Shown here: in pieces, positions 57,474 to 64,000 of the stretch
Layout of the letters: each line of letters begins with the position of its first letter
Numbering within the stretch: the stretch's first letter is position 1
NCBI GenBank assembly: GCA_033065855.1
Contig: JAVXUO010001887.1
Location: 1-64,000 of the forward strand
Origin: Escallonia rubra
Lineage: Eukaryota > Streptophyta > Magnoliopsida > Escalloniales > Escalloniaceae
Reading direction: 5' to 3'
Length of the DNA: 64,000 nt
Position numbers and translations under genes: made by a program
Notes under the pieces: generated by a model
The model's input: only the letters and a program-made list of their open reading frames with translations
The model's database searches: none
What the model was told of the DNA's origin: nothing

Positions 57474-59000
57474 CTGCTCGGGAGGCCTGCTCGGGATTTC
57501 TGCTCGGAAGGTCTGCTCGGGAACCCTGGTCGGGTTTTCTGCTCGGGAAGTCTGGTCGGGCTTTCTGTTCGGAAGGTCTGCTCGGGAACCCTGGTCGGGT
57601 TTTCTGCTCGGGAAGTCTGGTTGGGAAGGATGAGCCAAAACTTCCTTTTGAAAAATGAGCCAAGGCTCCTGCTCGGACTTTCCTGCGCGGGCAATCTGGT
57701 TTGTCTTCCTGTTCGGGAATCCTGGTCGGGCTTCCTGCTCGGAAAGGTTAACCAATGTTCCTCCTTTGGATGGTAAACAAGGAACCCTGCTCGGGCTTCC
57801 CTGCTCGGGCAGTCTGGTCGGCCTTCCTGCTCGGGCATCCTGGTCGGGCATCCTGCTCGGGAAGGTCGACCAATTGTTCCTTCTTTGGATGGTAAACCAG
57901 AAACCCTGCTCGGGCTTCCTGCTCGGGCAGTCTGGTTGACCTCATGTCTTGAGACTTTTGACCTACGATCTTGCTAGATCATCCTGGTCGGGAAACCTGT
58001 TCGGCCATCCTGGTCGGGATGTCTGGACGGGCATCCTGCTCGGGTTGCGGTCTTGAGTTTGTAGACTTAAGACCTTGCGAAGTTATCCTGGTCGGAAACC
58101 CTGTTCGGACATCCTGCTCGGGATGTCTGGACGGGCATCCTGGTCGGGCATCAGTCTTGAGACTGTTGACCTTGGACCATGCGAAGTTATCCTGGTCGGG
58201 AACCCTGTTCGGACATCCTGCTCGGGATGTCTGGACGGGAATCCTGGTCGGGCATCAGTCTTGAGACTGTTGACCTTAAGTCCTTACAAGTAATCCTGGA
58301 CGGGAAACCTGTTCGGACATCCTGCTCGGGATGTCTGGACGGGAATCCTGGTCGGGCATCAGTCTTGAGACTGTTGACCTTAAGTCCCTACAAGTAATCC
58401 TGGACGGGAATCCTGGTCGGGCATCAGTCTTGAGACTGTTAACTTTAAGTCCCTACAAGTAATCCTGGACGGGAATCCTGGTCGGGCATCAGTCTTGAGA
58501 CTGTTAACTTTAAGTCCCTACAAGTCATCTTGGTCGGGGATCTTGGTTGGGCATCAGTCTTGAGACTGTTAACTTTAAGTCCCTACAAGTAATCCTGGAC
58601 GGGAAACCTGTTCGGACATCCTGCTCGGGATGTCTGGACGGGCATCCTGGTCGGGCATCAGTCTTGAGACTGTTGACCTTAAGTCCTTACAAGTAATCCT
58701 GGACGGGAAACCTGTTCGGACATCCTGCTCGGGATGTCTGGACGGGAATCCTGGTCGGGCATCAGTCTTGAGACTGTTGACCTTAATCTTTACCAAGTCA
58801 TCTTGGTCGGGGATCTCTGGACGGGCATCCTGGTCGGGCATCAGTCTTGAGACTGTTGACCTTAATCTTTACCAAGTCATCTTGGTCGGGGATGTCTGGA
58901 CGGGCATCCTGGTCGGGCATCAGTCTTGAGACTGTTGACCTTAGTCTTTACCAAGTCATCTTGGACGGGAGCCCTGTTCGGTCATCCTGTTGGGGATGGT
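57474..59000. repeat. 13-bp-based satellite-like array with 65- and 104-bp higher-order units
   Basis: The basic unit is 13 bp, CTG(C/G)TCGGG plus four variable bases. At 57474-57629 at least eleven plain 13-mers follow one another, with a 65-bp (5 x 13) higher-order repeat. From about 57966 the period becomes 104 bp (8 x 13): five CGG-type 13-mers plus a 39-bp block containing CAGTCTTGAGACTGTTGACC. At about 58396-58591 a shortened 65-bp form repeats. Because 13 and 104 are not multiples of three and stops are rare, long overlapping open frames run on both strands; they are artefacts of the repeat. It occupies the 3' untranslated part of the Tat element. Confidence 0.85.
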
Positions 59001-59055
59001 AGACCGTAGATGCTTCTTGGGGAAGAGAGCTCATGATTAGGTTATCAATTGTGCT

Positions 59056-59350
59056 GCCACGTGTCAAGTACAACCGTCCTTTATCCGCCAGAACCTAAAC
59101 GGTTACAATTTCAAATTTCAAAATTTAATACTCCGGGAATCGCGCGGGACACGCGTCTTGAATGCTACCGCCTTTATTGGGGAAGTTATTTCTTCCTCCC
59201 TCTATATATTTGGAGTTCCTCTCCTCATTTGCCCCCTGCTATTCACTTTAACTGTTCGGCTTAACTTTGACAAGTAAGTTCTCTTCCCTTCTTCTTGTTC
59301 GGCACATATCTATTTCCTTTTAGTAGTTTTCAATACCGTAGTCTTAGAAA
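59056..59350 (+). promoter_or_regulatory. Promoter-like region of the antisense ORF
   Basis: A G-box (GCCACGTGTCA, 59056-59066) and a TATA box (CTATATAT, 59203-59210) lie 285-295 and about 140 bp upstream of the start codon at 59351, followed by a CT-rich leader. The G-box sequence GCCACGTGTCAA also occurs in the LTR, as does the phrase GCCCCCTGC. The ORF therefore seems to carry its own plus-strand promoter rather than relying on the LTR, which would transcribe the other strand. Confidence 0.55.
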
Positions 59351-61351
59351 ATGTCTTCGTCCACTTCAAGTAGTACTTCGTCCTCTTCAAATAGTTTTTC
59401 AGAGAACGATTTAGAGAGTGAGTCGGAGAGTAGGTCATCACAAGTAGGAACTTCAACACACTATAGCCAAGTAGGAACTTCAGCTCCCCAAACTAGCACT
59501 TCATTTCCCCGTAAAGATGATGCTCTTGGGGATATCAAAGATGAAGCTGAAGACAAATTTGACGAGGACATTTGGTTTGCCTCAGATGAAAAGAGGAATA
59601 AGATGTCAAAAGAGAGCATTGTCGAGCTCTTAAAAGAGTATCCTTTGCCTCCTCCTTTTTCTGCTCGGGTACCCGCAATCCAAGAGCCTGCCAATTATGG
59701 TACAGACTTGGAAACCAGTGTCTATGAAGGCCAGATTAAGTCTGGCTATAGAATCCCCATGCATCCCTTTGCAGTCGCCTTTTTTAACCACTACAAAATG
59801 GCTCCAGGTCAGCTCGTGCCCAACGGGTGGAGGAAACTAGTTGGCTTAATTTATCTTGTGCAGACCTCAGGGTATCCAGTGACGGTCCATGACTTCATGA
59901 GATTATACCTTGAGGTATGCTTTATAAAGAATGTGGCCAAGTGCGATGGCTGGTATTACATCCATAACCGGATCAGGGTGATCAAGGGGGGTCCCAAATC
60001 TAACAAAGGTTGGCACTCCCGATACTTCTTCATTCAGCGGCCAAGCGGCAAGTGGGAGTTTCCAAGAAAGTGGAATGCTTTCTGTAAAGATTATGAAAAG
60101 AAAGGCTTTCTGGCTCCCAACGCTATGACGAAGAAGCTGCTTGATCATATAAAGAGGAGGGGCGTTCTCAATATTGACGAACCCCTTACAGAACAAGAGA
60201 TGCGGCATGCGGGGCTTATTCCTCCTGCCCCTGCTATGCCCGTTCCTCCAACTCCAGTTTTAGAACATCGAATTGTCCTGAAGTCTAAGACTCAAGAACT
60301 GGTGATAGGAACATCATCTTCTAGTACTCCAAGTCTAGGTAGAGTCCGAAGCCGTGTTTGTATTCTTATGTCCTTTCTTTTTACGTACAAGTTATCTAAC
60401 ACGGTCTCTCTTTCTATCTCACAGAAATGGCTGGCAAAGAAGAGGGTGCAAAACGTGATTTTATGGGATTGATGCAAAAGGCATCGAAAGGGAAAAGGAA
60501 AGAAGGTGCGGGGGAAGGTTCTTCCCCTCTTGTGAAACGGCTACGCGCACCTACTCCTCCGGTGCCTCCTTTGGTGGTTGAAGACATCCCTATCGACAAG
60601 GATCCCATTTTTCGTCCTCGATGGACCATCAAGAGAGGTGATTCAGGAATGCCTCATGCAAATGTCTCTGCTCAGCATTTGGCTCACGGGGTGTTGCCAA
60701 GTGATAAGTTGATTTTGGAGAATCAACCTCACGAAGCCTTCGCTATGGCACACGTCCAAGCTGCTTACAACGTAAGGACTTTATTTCTTTTTCCTCTCGC
60801 GTCTTATTATTTAAGCTCTTCGTGCACTTCTGATACATACTCTGTCTTTATCTCTCTCTTATTTTCAGGCTTACTGCTATAGCAGCCAGATGCAGGAAAG
60901 GTTTTCCATGGCGATGGATGTGGCTCGCAACGCAGAAACTGACAAGAGAGCTGCCGAAGCCAAAGCTGAGAAACTTGACAAGGAGGTCAAGGCCCTAAAG
61001 ATGGAGAATGCTGATCTGCTTAACAAGGCCGGGCGTTTTGAAAGAAGATGTGAGAAGCTGAAGCAGGAGAGGGCCGAAATTGGTAATAAAGCCATCCACG
61101 CCTTCCTTGATGGTACTGCTGGCGACGAATGGCTCCGGAGACGGACAGAAGATGGACTCTCCATTTTTTTTTTTTTTTTTCAGAAAGCCAAAGAGCTAAC
61201 AACAGCCAAATTTCCAAACATCTTCTTGGACGACATTGTAGTGCCCAGTTTCGATTCTCCATCGGGTGAGACTGCTGCACCTGTTGAAGTTGGAGATGTT
61301 GTTTCTCCTGGGGAGAAAAGTGTCCGATCTGGGAATGCTCCTCCGTCTTAG
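59351..61351 (+). CDS. Antisense extra ORF of the Tat element (gypsy-type 'transposase' domain)
   Basis: Three exons: 59351-60338, 60425-60771, 60869-61351. Both introns are GT-AG with good T-rich acceptors, phases agree, and the product is 605 aa. A Ser-rich acidic N-terminus (residues 1-80) is followed by a region like the plant 'Transposase (putative) gypsy type' family (about 95-265: HPFAVAFFNHYKMAPGQLVP, WYYIHNRIRVI, GWHSRYFFIQRPSGKWEFPR). After that come a basic Pro-rich linker (KGKRKEG, RAPTPPVPP) and a coiled coil in exon 3 (ETDKRAAEAKAEKLDKEVKA). Its function is unknown; despite the name no transposase activity is established. It runs opposite to pol. A 17-T run at 61164-61180 encodes five Phe in exon 3 and may be an unstable or mutated site. 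Confidence 0.8.
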
Positions 61352-62268
61352 GACATTTTTTGTTTTCATCTCATCAGCTTTGTAATTCATGTCTATGTTT
61401 TCTCAGTACTTTTTTAGCCTACGAAGCCTTTGCATTTGAAACGTTTTCCCTATCACATAAAGGGGTTTTATTTTTGCATACTCGCGTTGTGAATGTATCG
61501 TCCTTTGTTTTGATCTTGTTTTTGTCTAAAACCTTTACTGGACCGTGTTCGGTAAAGACTTGGGTCGTACCTTGTCCATTTGGGGTGATGTACTCCACGT
61601 TAACCTCTCTAGAAAGAGGACATAGAGCTGTGCATGCAAATGGTTGCATTTGCCAAATGTTTGACTGTCCCTTTGAGGGATGGTCACCACTCCTGTGGAG
61701 GGTGTTAGTTTTGTACAAGTGTGTTCTTTAACTTGAGCTAACCACATCATGCTTGTGTTTTACTTTGACGCGAACCCTTATCGTCGGCTAAGGGCTGGCA
61801 AAGAAGCCTCGCACTCACGCTCGGCCAAGTTTCGAATTAACAAAACAGGGTAGGACGACGAACTCCCACTTGGTTTTGCCGTTTCTCGGGCTAGAACTAA
61901 AGCTAGACCGTGTTAGGTAAAACTTGTGTCATACCTTATCACTGGGTGATATTTTGCTTGGGCAACATTCGCTGTTTTCCGTAAACGAGCAGTCTGTTCG
62001 GGTAGTCTGCTCGGATATTAGATGTCTGTCGTTCTTGAGAACATACATATCATTAGTTAAAGTGGCCAGAAATTGATATGCTAATGTAAGCAACTGGTCT
62101 TTCTCACAGGAATGAAGATGTATAAATAGACGAAATGAAATGCTTCAAACTTCAAACTTTTGTTGAATTTCATTATAACTGAGACACTTCTTCTTTACAT
62201 CCAACTATGCTTTTATGCTACTTCCCCCAAAAATAATAAGAAGAATGTCTTCGCTTTTCCTTAAGAAT
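61352..62268. other. Spacer between antisense ORF and pol
   Basis: The two reading units converge here. A diverged direct repeat pair is visible at about 61537-61590 and 61908-61955 (ACCGTGTT.GGTAAA.ACTTG and GT.RTACCTT). Two 13-mers of the satellite type lie at 61993-62018. No further coding sequence is recognised; the open frame over 61360-61731 has no known domain. Confidence 0.5.
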
Positions 62269-64000
62269 TTACTGGTAGTATTTCCTCAAGTTATCAGCAT
62301 TCCATGTTCGCGGGATCGCTTCCCCTGAAAGTGTTTCCAGTGAATAAGCGCCTAGCCTGAGCACTTTTGATATCTTATAAGGTCCCTCCCAATTTGGGGA
62401 CAATTTCCCCACAGCGGCCTTTGGGTTTGAAACTTCCAGTTTTCGGACGACAAGATCACCGACTCTGAACATCCTTACTCGGACCTTTCGATTATAGAAT
62501 CTCGCAACCCGCTGTTTCGTTGATATCATACGATCACAAGCTTGAGCTCGCGCATCATCTAATAGGTCTAGGTTTCCTCTGAGATTCTCTTCATTTTCTT
62601 TTTCAGAGAAGTGTAACACTCGGACCGTGGGGAGGCCCACTTCTACTGGTAGCAGCGCCTCTGTACCAAAAGATAGAAAGAATGGTGTTTCACCTGTCAC
62701 GGAATGAGGTGTTGTGCGGTATGCCCAAAGTACTTTAGGAAGCTCATCAACCCATGCCCCCTTTGCATCATCTAACTTTCTTTTCAACCCTTGAAGAATT
62801 GAACGATTCATGTTCTCTGTCTGCCCATTGGATTGGGGGTGAGCAACCGATGTAAAACGGAGATCAATAGAGAGACCTTCACAAAATCTTCGGAAATTGG
62901 AATTGTCAAATTGCTTTCCGTTATCTGTGATTAGGATCTTCGGCACCCCAAAGCGGCAAACAACGTTCTTCCAGAAGAACTCTTCGCATTTCGATGCTGT
63001 TATAGTGGCCAATGATTCGGCCTCAGCCCATTTCGTGAAGTAGTCGATGGCGACTATCACAAAACGCCTTTGTCCAGTGGCCACCGGGAATGGGCCCAAA
63101 ATATCCATTCCCCACATCGCAAACGGAATTGGGGAAGTCAAGATGCTAAGTGGTGCTGCCGGCGTGTGCGTCAGCGGAGCAAATTTTTGACAACGATCAC
63201 ACTTTTTTGTAAATTTGATCGCTTCTTTCTGCATACCTGGCCAATAATAACCTTGCCGCAAGATTTTGTGGGCCAGGTTTCTTCCCCCCAAGTGTTGTCC
63301 GCAAATCCCTTCGTGGACTTCCTGTAACGCATAATCTGCTTCTCTAGGGCTTAAGCACTTTAGGTATGGCAGACTGAAAGACTTTTTATACAGTACCCCG
63401 TCTACCAGGGCAAACCGAACAGCTTTAGCACGTAAATTGCGAGCTCTGCTTCTTTCTGACGGTAATATTCCTGAGACAAGGTACTGAATAATTGGGTCCA
63501 TCCAGCAAGGTTCCTCTTCTATCACATTGACCTCCTTTGAGATCTGGATACTTCTTTCTTGGAGAAACTCAATGTATACCGCTCTATTTAATTCCGCAAT
63601 GTCTTCAGAGGTCAGTCTTGACAGCGAGTCTGCTTGGGCATTTTGGTCTCGTGGTATGTGGCGGATGGCGAAATTTTTGAACAAAGCGGCTTCCGTTTTC
63701 ACAGCTTGGAGGTATTGGGCCATTCTCTCATCTTTTGCCCCATATTCTCCCGAGATATGGTTCACAATTAATTGAGAATCACTGTGGACGGAAATAGCAT
63801 CAACATTGAGAGAGTGTGCCAACCTTATTCCCGCTAGGAGTGCCTCGTATTCAGCTTCATTGTTTGATGCCTGGAAATTGAAGCGAAGGGCGTACTCGAT
63901 CACAAACTTTTCGGGGCTGATTAATATAAGCCCGGCTCCGCTACTTCCCACCTTGGAAGAGCCATCAACATAAAGGAGCCAAGGATCCGAAACTTCTGAA
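62269..64000 (-). CDS. Ty3/gypsy pol, C-terminal part (RNase H and integrase), cut by window edge
   Basis: The frame is open from the window end to a stop at 62269, over 570 codons without a break. At the start is an RNase H domain: YVDGSS with its catalytic Asp, NNEAEYEALLAGI with Glu, VHSDSQLIV with Asp, and HIPRDQNAQADSLSR. A linker leads to integrase: a zinc-finger region (HLGGRNLAHKIL...CDRCQKF), then the DDE core with Asp in WGMDILGPFP, Asp in LITDNGKQF and Glu in QSNGQTENMNRS. The C-terminal GPY/F-like part (NWEGPYKISKVLRLGAYSLE) ends without a chromodomain, as in Tat elements. The intact frame suggests a fairly recent insertion. Confidence 0.92.
   Translation of the reverse strand, partial: SEVSDPWLLYVDGSSKVGSSGAGLILISPEKFVIEYALRFNFQASNNEAEYEALLAGIRLAHSLNVDAISVHSDSQLIVNHISGEYGAKDERMAQYLQAVKTEAALFKNFAIRHIPRDQNAQADSLSRLTSEDIAELNRAVYIEFLQERSIQISKEVNVIEEEPCWMDPIIQYLVSGILPSERSRARNLRAKAVRFALVDGVLYKKSFSLPYLKCLSPREADYALQEVHEGICGQHLGGRNLAHKILRQGYYWPGMQKEAIKFTKKCDRCQKFAPLTHTPAAPLSILTSPIPFAMWGMDILGPFPVATGQRRFVIVAIDYFTKWAEAESLATITASKCEEFFWKNVVCRFGVPKILITDNGKQFDNSNFRRFCEGLSIDLRFTSVAHPQSNGQTENMNRSILQGLKRKLDDAKGAWVDELPKVLWAYRTTPHSVTGETPFFLSFGTEALLPVEVGLPTVRVLHFSEKENEENLRGNLDLLDDARAQACDRMISTKQRVARFYNRKVRVRMFRVGDLVVRKLEVSNPKAAVGKLSPNWEGPYKISKVLRLGAYSLETLSGEAIPRTWNADNLRKYYQ

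Larger units (their letters stand above)
56887..64000 (-). mobile_element. Ty3/gypsy Tat/Retand-type LTR retrotransposon, 3' half
   Basis: The minus-strand element enters from the right window edge. In its own 5'-to-3' order: pol end (64000-62269), a spacer with an antisense spliced ORF (61351-59351 on the plus strand), a satellite-like array (59000-57474), a polypurine tract (57320-57307) and the 3' LTR (57306-56887). The combination of an RNase H-integrase pol without chromodomain, an antisense extra ORF between pol and the 3' LTR, and tandem repeats before the LTR is the known plan of Tat-lineage elements (Retand, Ogre and relatives). The 5' LTR, gag, protease and reverse transcriptase lie beyond the window. 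Confidence 0.8.

Noticed and set aside
57474-59000. CRISPR-like array
   Set aside because: Units are contiguous with no unique spacers, the genome is a plant nuclear one, and the array lies in the 3' region of a retrotransposon.

Overview
The window is nuclear DNA of a flowering plant, most likely a eudicot. The evidence is short GT-AG introns with T-rich acceptors, plant-type gene families, and several classes of plant transposable element. The species cannot be named from this sequence alone.

Six host genes can be reconstructed exon by exon. From left to right: (1) a soluble epoxide hydrolase on the minus strand (687-2472, 4 exons, 319 aa, intact). (2) A large RBM28/Nop4-like nucleolar RNA-binding protein on the plus strand (4668-17585, 18 exons, 990 aa, intact), with telo-box and site II promoter motifs typical of ribosome-biogenesis genes and with introns loaded with LINE, MITE and tandem-duplication sequence. 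(3) A GH35 beta-galactosidase on the plus strand (20802-27514, 18 exons), whose exon 1 is one nucleotide short, so it appears frameshifted; one intron has a GC donor. (4) A SHORT LIFE (SHL)-type BAH-PHD chromatin reader on the plus strand (29733-35731, 5 exons, 216 aa). (5) A WDR13-like WD40 protein on the minus strand (36748-45574, 12 exons, 484 aa). (6) A purple acid phosphatase on the minus strand (47841-50973, 8 exons, 475 aa). These genes have unrelated roles and do not form a functional cluster.

The right-hand part is repeat territory: a decayed Ty1/copia gag region (about 54524-55600), an AT-rich stretch with a long TA microsatellite, and then the 3' half of a Ty3/gypsy element of the Tat/Retand type running on the minus strand (56887 to beyond the window end). 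That element holds the end of pol (RNase H plus integrase), a spliced antisense ORF with its own TATA box (59351-61351, 605 aa, gypsy-type 'transposase' domain and coiled coil), a 1.5-kb satellite-like array built on a 13-bp unit with 65- and 104-bp higher-order repeats, a polypurine tract, and a 420-bp 3' LTR.

Smaller elements are scattered through introns and spacers: four copies of a PIF/Harbinger-like MITE family with a GC-rich core, a MULE-type MITE with a perfect 9-bp target duplication (28437-28793), a hAT-like element in an RBM28 intron, a nested MULE-like element (17920-19179), a Stowaway-like MITE in a WDR13 intron, and several unclassified foldback repeats. The most interesting object is the Tat element with its antisense spliced gene and its 13-bp-based array. 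This architecture is known in outline for the lineage, but the internal repeat logic here deserves attention.
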